64,000 bases of DNA, taken from Hofstenia miamia. Its lineage: Eukaryota > Xenacoelomorpha > Acoela. The notes beneath the pieces are model-generated. The model saw only the letters and a list, made by a program, of their open reading frames with translations, did not search any database and was not told the origin of the DNA. How positions within the stretch are numbered: position 1 is the first letter of the stretch; each line of letters opens with the position of its first letter. Location: assembly GCA_004352715.1 (NCBI GenBank), contig SCFE01000120.1, forward strand, positions 1,186,665-1,250,664, given 5' to 3'. The translations under genes were made by a program, and so were the position numbers. Shown here in pieces: positions 43,053-56,800 of this stretch.

Positions 43053-43589
43053 ATCTTCTATATCCAGGACTCCATGCACAAAATAATACATGTCAGTGAC
43101 GATGTTAAAAAGAAAGCAGTACAGTAAGATGGTTGTGCTGCAAAATGTTACAAGACAGCAGGTAGATTACCATGATTGAACAAGTCCCATGCAATAGGTC
43201 AAAAAGATCTCTTGTAACTTTCTTTGCGAATAGTCCTATTCGAAATATAAGGGTAGCGTTTGGGTAAATATTGTAGTTTTTTATGAGGGCAATGACAATG
43301 ATTATTCTTGATTTTCAAAATCAATCAGACGGTTACATCACGATAATATTCACAATCCAAGAGATGTCTAATTTGAGAATGCGTGCTATATGTCTTCTTC
43401 AAAGTTAAAAAACCGAGGCAGGACCTCCGTATGTTATCACTAGTTTTTAACATCCACTTTGATAAAATTTCTGAAATTTAGATTGGAATCAAATGTAGTA
43501 TGAAGATATGGCTAACATAGGATAGATTAAATGACATTTTCATTTAGTAAAACGGGCTTTTAAACCGAATCTAATAAAAGAAAAAATTT

Positions 43590-43981
43590 TTGCACAAGGA
43601 TTGATTCATTTCATTCTTTGCACAAGGATTGATTCATTTCATTCTTTGCACAAGGATTGATTCATTTCATTCTTTGCACAAGGATTGATTCATTTCATTC
43701 TTTGCACAAGGATTGATTCATTTCATTCTTTGCACAAGGATTGATTCATTTCATTCTTTGCACAAGGATTGATTCATTTCATTCTTTGCACAAGGATTGA
43801 TTCATTTCATTCTTTGCACAAGGATTGATTCATTTCATTCTTTGCACAAGGATTGATTCATTTCATTCTTTGCACAAGGATTGATTCATTTCATTCTTTG
43901 CACAAGGATTGATTCATTTCATTCTTTGCACAAGGATTGATTCATTTCATTCTTTGCACAAGGATTGATTCATTTCATTCT
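43590..43981. repeat. 28-bp minisatellite, 14 copies
   Basis: The unit TTGCACAAGGATTGATTCAT then TTCATTCT is repeated exactly 14 times (392 bp) with no variant seen. It ends in a diverged half unit (TTGCACTTGGACAGATTG). Homogeneity suggests recent expansion. Confidence 0.95.
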
Positions 43982-44075
43982 TTGCACTTGGACAGATTGA
44001 TAATTAGATTTAGGCTATCATAGTGTGGATGAATATTACTGGCCAAAAGAGATTTGAGCTCTATTATAGTCATGT

Positions 44076-44318
44076 TCAAGACACAAGCTGCTGATCACAA
44101 AGGTTCAACACTGCCATAAGGATTTGCCATTCATCAAACTTACTAAAGTTAATCAATTCATTAGGTAGAGGACAAGCTAAATAGTAATCCTGTACAGCAG
44201 TATAATTAATATAAAGTAAAGAAGAAAGAGAACTTCTTTGAGGTACTCCAAGAAGAATTATATAAGAGCACCTACAGTGATGTGGATTGACAGGCAAATT
44301 GCAGGCCATTGCTAGCAA
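44076..44318 (-). pseudogene. Possible LINE reverse-transcriptase scrap
   Basis: The minus strand reads LGVPQRSSLSSLLYINYTAV, resembling the RT block GVPQGS.L.PLLY..Y. Nothing else of an RT is convincing, so this is tentative. Confidence 0.25.
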
Positions 44319-44399
44319 GAGAAAGCACCTAGAAGCTGCAGGACTTCTTTCTTTAAAATTTCTTTCAAGCGCAAGACAAATAACTGGAAAATATTTATC

Positions 44400-47300
44400 T
44401 CTTACTGCTCTTTAATATAGGATCACTGTACATCAGCCTGTTTCCAACAAAGTGAATGTTCAAAAACCAAACTTTTTTTTGTAAACATGTTTGCATTTTT
44501 CAAGGTTAAGTTTAAAATGTTTTTATTCTTTTGCAAACTGCTATATTCCTTCTTTGTAATCGTCAAAATATAGTTCTTCCAGTTCATGAGATCGTGTACT
44601 AATTTACTAATTTGAATTTGTTTGTAAATAGCATGTTTGGATAAGCCATTATCGTCCTAGATTAATATATGAAAGAAATTGTATAAGATTCCTTTATAAA
44701 TACACTTAATGAAATTTCACAAAGCTAAGCTCCAGCTACTATTTTGACTTATAATTTTGTATTTCAGAATATAGCAGCAAGCATTGCAATACTTTAATAT
44801 TTTTGAAAAATTTCCATTATTCAAATGTCTTGTGATTCATGAATGGATTATATTTACTCATGAAATTAGCTCATCCATGACCTTAATAGGTCATTGCTCA
44901 TCCCATATATATACGTTAGCAATTGAATGTACAGACGTCAAAATTGTGTATTAATGCAGTATTTATTCTATATTATGGCATTAAATGGGGTGCGATTTGA
45001 TTTCGTATGTATTGATCAAATCAATTCATTTCGTTAATTCAATCAGTTCCCACGGTAATGAGAGGAAGTGTAAATAATTTTATTAACTCCATATTGGAAC
45101 AAATTCAATTTTATTATTTTGGAGATGTGGATTTCTTATGGAGTTAATTACATTTGCTGCTGCGATGCCACACTTTGTTGGAATTTCATCTCATAATTTT
45201 CCCAGTAATTGTAGCATCTGATATGTGTTTAACCCATGCTAATGAGTGCGTTAGCATCCTTAGAAGTACATTAAGCACTAAAACGTATTTTTTAAGTCTT
45301 TGCAAGTCGTTGACTTCCTTAAATGTTCTGTACAGATGTGCCTTTTAAGATAATAACGCAATGTTGTAGGATATGGAATTTCAATTTTGTATTGAAGAAC
45401 ATATAAAAAACATGATATTGTTGTATATATTTTATTGTTCTATCAACTAGATGCATTGTAATCATTAAATTTTAAAAATTTTCATGATAAAGATCTAATT
45501 TGCTTTCATTTTGCAATATTATGCAAAAATTGCTTTACCAAACATTAACGTTCTTAGAAACTGCATTTATATTTTGCGTTTAAAGTCATTGACGCATTTG
45601 TTAACACGGGAATTTATTTATAGGCATTTAGCTAGCTCTTTGAAAGTACTTCTTCAACTTTTCCTTCTATTGCGATGGCATTCATTGCTTTAGTTTACAT
45701 CACCAGTACTGTTGATACAACATCCAATTCATAAGAATATTATTTTAAATTTTAAATTCAAAAATCCTTTTAGAAATTCCAATTTCTTAGTTAAGAAATT
45801 AATTATAATATCAAAAAAATTAACATCTGCTTGAAGTGATCTTCTAAAATGTGCAGAAATTATGTATAAATATTTAAATAAAAAACACGTTTCTTTGATG
45901 ATGAAATTTCAAAGTAGTATTTGTAATATATTGCTTGAAATTGCTAAGTGACAAAAATTCTTCACGGTATCTTAAACTAAAATTTTTCAATAAAATTGAG
46001 TTCAAGACTTTGTGGATATTATGAAGTATTGTATTGGAATACTATTTGATTAGTTTTCAAAATAGAAGTGCCCTTTAGCGGATATCCTATATCCCAATGT
46101 TTAAGTATAGCACATTTAAATAAATGATGTTGTATGCGAAAGTTTGATAATTTCTCATAATACAACGGTTGCTTAGCTTGTGCACTCATTTTTATGTTTT
46201 CCAGATAAATAAGCTTACCTATGATGTCACTTTTCTCTCTCCATCTCACTCTATATATATATATATATATACATATATGAAAATCACATAAACATAATTC
46301 ATAAATACTATATTTGATTCATGTAGATTACTTTTCTCGGCTTCTCGTCTATATGTATGATTTTTGAAATTTACGTCTTTTTATCTACATACTATATACA
46401 ATGAAATGGACAGTTCTTATCTTAAGGAATTCTCAGCTGATGAGCAAGTAATAAATGAAGTAAATCACGTTCTTTGATATATTTATGTATTTCCTCTAGT
46501 CAAAAATATTTTGGAAGGGGGCTCCGTCCCCCTGTTAAAAATTTCACCGGACCTAGTGACCTTGTTAGTTTTTTTTGACATTTTGACAGTGCAATAGTAA
46601 TAAGAACATCCAAATGTTTCATTAGTCTGGTAGCTGGAGCTGATTTCTATCGCTCTCTTTCCTATTTTATGTCATATGTTTATGATATTGCTCACAACTG
46701 ATTAAAAAATTTAGAGCAGGTTGGGCCTGGGTTTCCCTTCTTTGCATGTGTTGTTCACTGTCCTAAATTAATTGCCCATATATATTTTGTTTATATTTGT
46801 ATGATTCACTTATATGAAAATCAAATGATTATATTTATATTTATATGCATAGGAATCACATATGTGACTTGACTGATATTCTAAATATCATTTAGATGTT
46901 TATTTTTTTTGGCAGTGGCATTGGTGTGAGATGTTAATAATTAATTATATATTTCTCCTACATAAATTTTATTATGTATGACAACTGAATATTTTTCATC
47001 ACATTTTCATTAATTTTAAATTTACCATCATTTTTTATTATACATTCGTCTTGATTTCATTGGTAAAAAAAGTGTGTAGACACAACGCCATATATATTTT
47101 CGATAACAAATTTAAGCATCAAATTAAATTTCGATAACAAGTTCTGATTGTCTTTAAAGGACTTTGAATGTTTTATCAAGAACCTTCCAGATCTCAAAAG
47201 TTTTTGTTGTATCTTGAATTATATATTGATTTCAGAAGATATCTCTTTTTCTCGGATTTCTAATGTCTATAAACATCAAATGAAAGAAATTTCTCATATT

Positions 47301-48548
47301 CAATATTGATGCTGTTTACCTATTTGAATTGACTCTGAGTCAATTTTCTTGCTTTCTTCTTTGTTTTGACTTGGTAATATTCTTGATTTGCATGTTATGC
47401 TTAAAATTCAAAGAATAAAATCATACGCGTGTTAAATTTCATAGAACTAGAGACATTTGTTCGTACTACGTCCAGGAAATGAAATTGTCTTTGAGCTTGT
47501 TTGTTAGCTATGACTTTTATAAATTAGTAATTATTGGAAAAACATTGTCTATATTCAACACATCTTATATCCCATTGATTATATATAATATATTGAAAAT
47601 GGCTTGAATCTATATTTGAAGCACAAGGTTAATAAATATGCAACATATATCATTTAATATAATTGTAAGTATACCATTATTGTAATTTTTCATCAATCGC
47701 GTCTACTTACAATGAAAAACAAATATTTCAAATATTCTAAAATTACTAAAATATCAAAAATAGCATGATCTTTAAGGTGCAGCTATAATTAAGTTCCAAA
47801 TTTTGAAGAAAAGTTGTTCTTTATGTTTACTTTTAAACGCTGTTAGCTTTCATCAATTCGCAAATACTTTAGTTTCAACATATACAAACTCAATTTCTGT
47901 TCTATGTTTATAAGATAAATCAGCAAAAACTACATCTTAGAAGAAATGTAGATGATTAAGAATATATTTATATGAAACGGATCAGTCTATCGTCAATATT
48001 TTAAATTCAAAAAATATAAATTATAATATTTCCCGCTCACCTCGAAAATTCGATTAGTGGTAAATAAATTCAATAAATCAATACAAAGTTATTGTGTTAT
48101 TTTAACGGTTGGGTATCGAAAGAAATACTTAATCTTCAGCTTATCTAAGAACGTGAGAGTATTGATTTTTTTGGAGAACTTAATTCATATAATGATTTGC
48201 GATTATAAAATATGCTTTATGGAAATTTGCTTCTAGCGCCACTAATATCTCAGTAGTCCAGTAAATATTATTTGAAGTAATGAACACTTCAGAGAGCATT
48301 TAAGAAATGAACATAATTTTATAAATACCAAGCAATCAAAGATAATTTTGAAAAAAACTCTATTTATACAATATGCAAATAAGAACCAAAGAATAAGTAA
48401 TCTACAAAAAATTCCAATTTATTAAAAATATTTTAAGACCATACATATTTTAACACCAAGCAATGAAGTAAGTAAAATTTTATTCCCACTTATTTGAGCT
48501 GCAGAAACAGCTACTAGTATTCTTCTAAACACGTTGGTTTTTTCAAAT

Positions 48549-48584
<36 letters not shown>

Positions 48585-49650
48585 CATACTATTTGATTTA
48601 TTATTTTGTTTCTATAAAAATAAACTCCTTCGCTGGCATTCAGTTTTAAATGTATTCAAAACTAAGTTCTGTTGATGAAATTACAATCATGATTTTTTAT
48701 ATTATCAGCTAGTTTCATAGCAAACTGCTAACTTAAAATCAAACATTAAAAAGACAAAAATTTGATGCCTCATAAGATAATAAATTTTTCTCAGCCTTTA
48801 ATTTTCATATGGTAATTTTTCCAAACCAAAGTAAAATATTCACTTTGTATCATGTATAACAAATATAATTTGTAGTTTTTGCAGGAAAATGGGAAGTAAT
48901 ATTAGCGGCTTTTTTGGAAAGGTTTTAACGCTGTAGGCTGACCGATCGTTGATTCCATTTTTGTGCAAACTTGTTCAAAAATAGCTTTTTTGAGAACTGC
49001 TGTTTCTAATTTCATAAATATGCTAGTACAATTTTAGAAGGCTCTGTTTCAATTCATTATTATGAAAAAATACTATCTGCATAGGTTTGATACTCAAGAA
49101 CACGTCAAATTAAAGGAAGGGTGGGAAGGCGTGGAAAACTATTAATTTATTCATAAAACATCAAGAATATACGGGTCATCCCCAATTACAATATAAAAAT
49201 GTATCACTTTTGTTTCAAAAGCCTGACAATTTGAAGAGGATCTAGGACATAACTTTATTTTAAAAGACTTTAAAATAGAATATTAAATCAACCATTTTAT
49301 CTTAAAATGCAATAACATCCTTCTAATAATTAGAAAAATATTTGAAAATATTTTTTTGGAAAGTCTTATTTATTATTCAAAATCAATCAATAACAATTTT
49401 ACATTTTTTAAGTATTAAAGTTGAGTTCGTTTGGCAGGACTACTGATATTGTGCTAATTTTTGCATAAACCTCTTCTTAAGTTTTATATTTTGAAGTAAA
49501 GTGGTGTATTTCTATAAGTGGAAGTTTCTGGGCCAGATAAGAATTCCTGATTCATTGTATTTCTAACTTATTTCTTCCATCGATTTTAGAACACCACACA
49601 CATTAAATTAGCAAATTAATTGCAGAAAATTCTTTTTTTACAATAATATC
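44400..49650. other. AT-rich non-coding DNA
   Basis: No coding similarity recognised. Contains (TA)n at 46252-46271 and 48552-48582 and a GC-richer GGGGGCTCCGTCCCCC palindrome at about 46515-46535. Confidence 0.4.
48552..48582. repeat. (TA)n microsatellite
   Basis: A TA run of about 31 bp. Confidence 0.95.
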
Positions 49651-49660
49651 TGCATCTTTG

Positions 49661-50044
49661 ATATATATATATATATATTCAAAATTTAATTTACTGAGAC
49701 TCATATAATTAATTGACATTAATACAAAAACGTTTCGACTATATTATAGTTATCGTCAGTTAACAATAGTTTTACGGTAATAAAAGTTTACAATATACTA
49801 CACTTTATAATTTAATGATATTGCATACACTAAAATAATTTAATCTCATTCTTGCCTAAATTACATTGTTTATTCATGATGTTTTCTTTGTTATGTTTTT
49901 TAATTAATAGAGCCTCACAGATCTTAGTATGTGTTGTTTTCATTGCTATTTCAAAATTTTCTTTCTTTAATTCATGATGGTGATTGAATATTTCTTTTTC
50001 AAGGTGCCCGTTAAGATTTTCCTTAATGCGAATACCAAAATGTC

Positions 50045-50076
<32 letters not shown>
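49661..50076 (-). mobile_element. 5'-truncated Penelope-like element between two (TA)n tracts
   Basis: Bounded by TA runs at 49661-49678 and about 50049-50076. The minus-strand frame starts inside the TA run (YIYIYIY) and continues FGIRIKENLNGHLEKEIFNH, ENFEIAMKTTHTKICEALLI and KKHNKENIMNKQ, stopping at 49830. This is the C-terminal part of the GIY-YIG endonuclease of PLEs (I.EH.NGH.....IFNH, then .NF.I, IAEAL.IK). A hammerhead core lies about 70 nt after the stop. The reverse transcriptase and GIY-YIG motif are missing. Confidence 0.75.
49733..49759 (-). ncRNA. Hammerhead ribozyme core in PLE 3' region
   Basis: Minus strand: CTGACGA, TA, stem II ACTAT-AAT-ATAGT, C, GAAA, followed by the self-complementary AACGTT. 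The basal stem II pair is A-C, so slightly degenerate. Confidence 0.6.
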
Positions 50077-50080
<4 letters not shown>

Positions 50081-50626
50081 TCGCTTTCATAATATTATAT
50101 GTACTTCTTAAAGTTTATAATCATTTTTTTATGTTTTTAGTATTAACAGTGTTATCCCACCATTATATTCAACCAATTTTTTTAATTTTACAAGCCAGCA
50201 GGATGGAAATATGTAATTCGTGTGGCAGGCTCAATCTTGATTGTACCGCAAATATCGACCTCTTTTTACCGCTTATTATGAATAAGTAATTTTCTTACTT
50301 AAAACAAAGTGGTATTATAAATTTCAGTAATAGTTTTGCCTATTGAGTCTACATCTAATGTTTTATTCATGCTAATCCATAAATAAATCCTGATAAAGAA
50401 ATTTAATCTCTTTTATTCTCCATGCTTGAGTAATTATTATTCAGGAAGGATATTTTCATATATTGATAGTTGGTGCATTCTATATTAAATACTTAATTTG
50501 CACTAGCCCAGTTCATGATGTAGATTTCAGTTAAAACGTTTTTACCTACTGTGATAAATGTGAAGCTTTAATTAGATCTTTGCATTAAACTAATAAAGCA
50601 TGAAATACTAATAGGTTAAATTATCT

Positions 50627-50661
<35 letters not shown>

Positions 50662-50760
50662 CATACATATATATATACATGTATATATATATTTGAAAAA
50701 AATTATATTATATATATATATATATATTAGTAACTGGTTTCGATTTATAAATCATCTGCA
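50627..50760 (-). repeat. Long compound (TA)n with a degenerate hammerhead-like motif
   Basis: TA runs with TACA interruptions occupy 50627-50728. Directly beside them the minus strand reads CTGCAGATGA, GATTTATAAATC, GAAACC. This resembles a hammerhead with intact stem II and GAAA but a damaged CTGATGA box. Confidence 0.5.
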
Positions 50761-50779
50761 GCACAAATAAGTGGTAATA

Positions 50780-52680
50780 AAGTTTTACGCTTACTACATT
50801 AAGTGGTGTTGAAGTATGCATGAACTTAAAATATCTTCAATAATTTGTTATTTTCAAGTGAAATTGTTTAATTTTTCAAAAAATATTCCGTGAAAATAAT
50901 TTATTCAATTAGCTGAATAGCTAATGTCATACATAATTAAATATACTTCAATTGGATTTAAAGTTGAAGACAATATATTTCTCTTTTTGAATGTCTCTTA
51001 ATCACATCAAATTGGGTTCGCTTTGTCATCTAATTAGATTCCAAGAAGTCGAATCATATACTTTAGGCTTCTTTAAAGTTCAAAGTTTTGAGATTTAATT
51101 GTAAGTTTTATATTAAATAAGGTGTTCAAAACTTCTACGAAAGTTCAAATAAATGTAGGTACAAATACATGAATGTGCTAGCATCAAGTTATGAAAACTA
51201 TAACTAAAAAATCTTTTCAAATAAATGCAACCAGAAAGTATATAATATTATTTGTAATTTGAATTTGGTGATACTTGAATATTTAATTCTTTCAGTAAAG
51301 TTTTTTTTACTTGATACTCAAAACATTTATGAACGTGATGATTGTGTAAACCTAATATAATATATCATATTTTATAGTTGTTTGCTTTCTTCTAGTAAGT
51401 TAAATAAAGATGTTTTATGAAAATTGCTTTCAATTATGTCCATTTAAAGTGCTGCCATTATTGGACGTATTGCTAACCCAATTGCCTTGTCTTAAATTTG
51501 CTTATAATTTTTAATTTTGCTAAACATGAAACATGGAATATTGAGACAAAGCACATTTAGTAATTTACGTAATGGTTCATGACTAATCTGAAATTTGCTT
51601 ATCTGTAATAATTTCTATGATTTGATCAAATGTCTTTTTAAGGGGAAGCTTGTAAATGTAGACTTAACGAATCCCTTTGTTTGAATCAAATTCACATCAT
51701 ATGTAGTTTTCATAAAAAATCAAGAGTATATTTTATCAATTAGTCAAAGTGTCCAAGCATTTTGTCAAATTTACAATTTGAAAATTGGATATCAATAATT
51801 CGCCATCATTGGAGTATTAGTTACATCTTTGTGAATTTTTAGATAACCACATAGTCGAAATAGTTGTAAATCTGTATTCGGAATGTTTTCTAAAGTTTTT
51901 TGGTAAATCTCCCAATCTTTTACATTTTTAGAAGTTTTTTTATTAAATTTCGCAACTTCGTTGAAAAACTTTCCTGTAATATCAGTGGTATCTTCATTTT
52001 AAAATTTTGTTATATCATCTAAATCTTAGCTAAAAATTTAAAAGTGTTTTCATTTAAGATTCCTAATTATTTGTGAATTCTAATTGTATGGATGACTAAA
52101 TATCATTAATATTTTGAATATATTCAAATTTCCCCTGCCAATGATATTATAGTTAATTTTTGGAGTCAGCAATGTTTTCCAGAAATAGTTATTTGATGTT
52201 AACCTTAAAAGACCATTAAAAAAAAATTTTTTTTAAATTTTAAAATTTTTATTCACCATTTTAGAACTTATAAAAAATATAAATTTTTTAAGGGGCTTGT
52301 CAAAATTCATTATATTAAAAAATTGGCAAGAATTTTAAAAATTTTTTCTGAGTTCCAATGAACCCCAATTGTCACCTGAGGGTTAATATAAGAGTTATGA
52401 CTTTTTAGGATATTCCAAGAATTTCTATCAACCAATTATTGGATTGGCATTTAAAAAATTCTAGTTGCACAAGAACATATTTAACATTCATTAAGAAAGC
52501 TGTCTCAGAGTCAAATGCTGCAAATGCCAAAATATTTCTATTAAAATATTAAAACTCAATCATTTTTATTACTTCAATCATCAGTTACAAAATATATGTA
52601 AATCAAATAATAATGTTGTAAATGGGAAAGGTATGTACACGAAAATTACAGTTTTAGGCTACAAAGACTTTATTTATGGA
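50780..52680. other. AT-rich non-coding DNA
   Basis: Nothing recognisable on either strand. Confidence 0.4.
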
Positions 52681-52705
52681 TTCTCTATTATATATATATA
52701 TATAT

Positions 52706-53533
52706 NNNNNNNNNNNNNNNNNNNNNNNNNNNNNNNNNNNNNNNNNNNNNNNNNNNNNNNNNNNNNNNNNNNNNNNNNNNNNNNNNNNNNNNNNNNNNNN
52801 NNNNNNNNNNNNNNNNNNNNNNNNNNNNNNNNNNNNNNNNNNNNNNNNNNNNNNNNNNNNNNNNNNNNNNNNNNNNNNNNNNNNNNNNNNNNNNNNNNNN
52901 NNNNNNNNNNNNNNNNNNNNNNNNNNNNNNNNNNNNNNNNNNNNNNNNNNNNNNNNNNNNNNNNNNNNNNNNNNNNNNNNNNNNNNNNNNNNNNNNNNNN
53001 NNNNNNNNNNNNNNNNNNNNNNNNNNNNNNNNNNNNNNNNNNNNNNNNNNNNNNNNNNNNNNNNNNNNNNNNNNNNNNNNNNNNNNNNNNNNNNNNNNNN
53101 NNNNNNNNNNNNNNNNNNNNNNNNNNNNNNNNNNNNNNNNNNNNNNNNNNNNNNNNNNNNNNNNNNNNNNNNNNNNNNNNNNNNNNNNNNNNNNNNNNNN
53201 NNNNNNNNNNNNNNNNNNNNNNNNNNNNNNNNNNNNNNNNNNNNNNNNNNNNNNNNNNNNNNNNNNNNNNNNNNNNNNNNNNNNNNNNNNNNNNNNNNNN
53301 NNNNNNNNNNNNNNNNNNNNNNNNNNNNNNNNNNNNNNNNNNNNNNNNNNNNNNNNNNNNNNNNNNNNNNNNNNNNNNNNNNNNNNNNNNNNNNNNNNNN
53401 NNNNNNNNNNNNNNNNNNNNNNNNNNNNNNNNNNNNNNNNNNNNNNNNNNNNNNNNNNNNNNNNNNNNNNNNNNNNNNNNNNNNNNNNNNNNNNNNNNNN
53501 NNNNNNNNNNNNNNNNNNNNNNNNNNNNNNNNN
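52706..53533. other. Assembly gap (828 N) after a TA run
   Basis: Unknown sequence between a TA run and the PLE endonuclease C-terminus. It should contain the missing PLE upstream part if the copy is longer. Confidence 1.
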
Positions 53534-53870
53534 TCTACGGTCATGGTCTCAGAAGTCTTCCTCCATTATCAAAGCCATGCCGCCACTTCATCTAATTTTT
53601 CAGTCATATTCTGTCATCCATCTTTAAAGGTAGCCGAAGCAATTGCAATCAAGGAAATTCGCCCGTCACTTAACGATCAAGTAGAAATCAAACTTCACGT
53701 CTTCTAAGCTGTCAATCATACTGTCAATGATTCAATCAATCATTTAATTGGGGTATATATACACTTTATTTTTAATCGCTGTGTATTCTTGCTGATGAAG
53801 TCTAATAATATAGTCGAAAGTACTACAAATATAATTCCTCAACGCGTTCGTTTTTATGTATATATATATT
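53534..53870 (+). mobile_element. Penelope-like element 3' end after a gap
   Basis: The plus frame after the gap reads HYQSHAATSSNFSVIFCHPS, LKVAEAIAIKEIRPSLNDQ and then stops at 53705-53707. The IAEA..IK...P.LN.Q ending is the usual C-terminus of the PLE GIY-YIG endonuclease. A hammerhead core starts 85 nt downstream and a TA run follows at about 53858-53869. It is a different PLE lineage from the 50 and 62.7 kb copies (sequence much diverged). The upstream part is in the gap. Confidence 0.75.
53792..53819 (+). ncRNA. Hammerhead ribozyme core in PLE 3' region
   Basis: CTGATGA, A, GTCTA-ATAATA-TAGTC (one T-T mismatch), GAAA, followed by self-complementary AGTACT. It has the canonical CTGATGA box. 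Confidence 0.6.
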
Positions 53871-56800
53871 AGCATACTATTACTCTAGATGTTGATTTGA
53901 TAATACGCAATTTTAAACTTAAATTTAATTTAAAATATCGCAAGCATAATTATGCCGCATTTCTTACTTAATGAATATTTCAAGAATGAAAATATACGCA
54001 TTTTGAACTCGACAATAACAAAATTGATCGTTATTTCATTATAATCCAAACTACTTTCGGCACTTTGTCCAGTGAAGATTGTCCAAATTATTTTTACTGT
54101 AAACACCGACTGTTTATACTGTGAAAATATTCTCCTCAAATTCCAACAAAGTTATGAAATTGAATTTCATTAATGAATTCTAAAATTCCTTAAATGTCTA
54201 GAAAAGAAAGGCTCAAAATGTATGGGATCCAACCTGAATTCTACTATTTAAATTTCTAGTAACAATACTGCTATATTACACTATTTCCCCCCACAATTTA
54301 GGTTTAAAAGTTTCGGAATTGTATAGGATTACACATTTAATGCGATCACTTTAACTAGCAAAAGCATTAAGATCAAGTTTTGTGATGAACATTTTGCTTC
54401 TATTATGAACATTTACTAAAAGAGGCAAAACGCTGAAATTTATTAATTATAAATTCTATGGAAATGTGTAAAATATTTATAAAGCATTCATGTGAAACTG
54501 TTTGATAATATAGTTTCTTTGTTACTTAATCACTGGACCTTGAAAATGAAATGTTGTTAACATCCAACTCCTCTTCATTGACTGAACATAGTTTAATGAA
54601 GTCTCTTGAATTTATACTTATCAACTTCATTTTAAAACAATGCTTTACATCCACAATTGACTATCTTTTAGCAATTAAAATAGGGCAAATATTTGCGTCA
54701 AAAACTAATTTAGTTTTATGGGGCAAAATTTTTATATTAAATTAATTTCATCAATGTCTATGCATGCAAATGGTGACATTATGTTAAATATTTATTAATT
54801 TTTTAAATATGTGTTAAACGCCAGCTGTGTTTCATGCTTGACCTAAATTCGTGGCCGAGGTTGGGCCTCTGCTTTGAATTAGAAAATGAAAGGGATGTCC
54901 CATGCAGCACTAGAAATCTTCAAAGTAAATTTTAACATTATTAAGTATGTCATTTCCATGAAAATGTATACAAAACCGTGCAACCGTTAATAACAGAACA
55001 ACGCTACGAGATTCATAAAAAACAGGTAATAGCCATTTAAATAAAATACAGTCCAAATTTAGAGTATTATTTCATAAACAAATCCAAAAAATTATGATTT
55101 GAGATATTTTGCCTGAACAAAGTAAATTATATGCAGTTTTTCGAAAGGACAATCCAAAGTATTTTTTACGACAATACAATTTTGACAATAAGTGTGTCAC
55201 ATTATTTTGTTGTTTTTTCTAAAAATGATCATACAATATATCAAATTTTCTGTGACAAGCTTGAGGGCTAGTTGCAATTACATAAAATTTAAAATAAATG
55301 GTCGTTTGCCAAAAGGAAAGGAAACTATAAACAATAAACTTCGATTACTAAATGAAATAAAATTGATTTAAGAAATTACTAGAAAATAATTACACTATTA
55401 TTAAATTACTTTATAGTTAACTAGACCCAATAAGAACAATATAAAATGGTTTATCTTAACATCCAGACTTCAAAGTGCCATCTAGGCTATTAACTCATTG
55501 ATTTATTCTTTATAATATTTGTAATTTGTAACACCAAGCATTTATTTTCTGTTCCATTTTTGTCTTCAAATCAACTCAATGCTTTTTATGGAAAAATTAT
55601 TAATGTTTGACCCAAAATATGAATTTGATTTCATTTTGAAATTAGAAATCTAGTTTGAAAAAGGCTGCTATTTATTCATAGGATTTGAAAATTGGGGTTG
55701 TCCGGATTTTAAGAAGTTGGATCATTTACAATGTGGTTTGTGGTATCCACAAATGAAATGAAATGCGTGAAGAAAGATTTGAGGCTGTTTCACTGTTCTT
55801 GGTTGACCTTAAATAGCGATTAATTTTTTTGGAATTTCTAATGGTTTTTGATACCAAATTTAAAACGCTTATTGCTTACGAACCAATAAAAATATTCAAG
55901 ATCTGAAGGCGCTATATGGCTTCTATTTTTACGTACTTGGCGCTTAAAGTGCCTTTGCCTGGTATATCTACATAAAAGATTAGTTGTTGCGCTCATGGAT
56001 TTGCGACCTCTTGATTACTTGAACACTAGGAATGAAGAGAATTTCAAAAAAAATTTTAAAAATCCTGTACAGCAATACAATTTTGTTGCAAATATTCAAC
56101 AGTACAAGTTCGTTAGTTAATATGTACAGCCGCATGATTTAGAATAGAATTAGAGAAAGGTGTTTGGAACGATTTCTTCCTTTTACAATGCTGCCGACCA
56201 AGTTATAAAATTTTCACAAATATAAGCTACGTTTTTCTAACCATAAACATAAATATTTTCTAGGAATTCTAAGGAGTGATATAAATAGTAATTCGAAAAA
56301 CTCCCCTTGCTAAATTTGGTAAATTGTCTTAAGTAATTACCCTATTACTAATAATACTAAGATTAATTTCAAATTAACTTAAACCTTATCAACAGAGATG
56401 TATCTTGTCAATATTTCTATGGGAACATGAACATAATTATTTAATCCATACATAAATAAGAAAAAAGTTCCAAAAATCATATACTTACAACATTTATAGG
56501 AATTCTATTTCTTATACCTACAATCAGTTTAAAAGTGGTATTGATGTTTTTGATGAAAATCTGTTGAAATCTTATAACTGGAAGTCAAATAATCTGTGGA
56601 TTCTAAACTTCTCATATATTCTTGTCCATGTGGATTGCAATAATTCACATATTATTATCAAGAAAACGGGCATGCACTGAACAAAACCGATTTTTGAAGA
56701 ATCTTTTGTGCATGCTGAGAAGCAATTTAAAGGTAGATTTCAGAAGCCAAAAATTAAGAAAATTGTTTCAAATGCTGCCCTTATCACCAAATGTATAGAT

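Noticed and set aside
43590-43981. CRISPR-like array
   Set aside because: The 28-bp units are directly contiguous with no spacers, in eukaryotic DNA; it is a minisatellite.
46515-46535. GGGGGCTCCGTCCCCC as a regulatory palindrome or terminator
   Set aside because: A single short palindrome in a repeat-rich eukaryotic region; no gene nearby.
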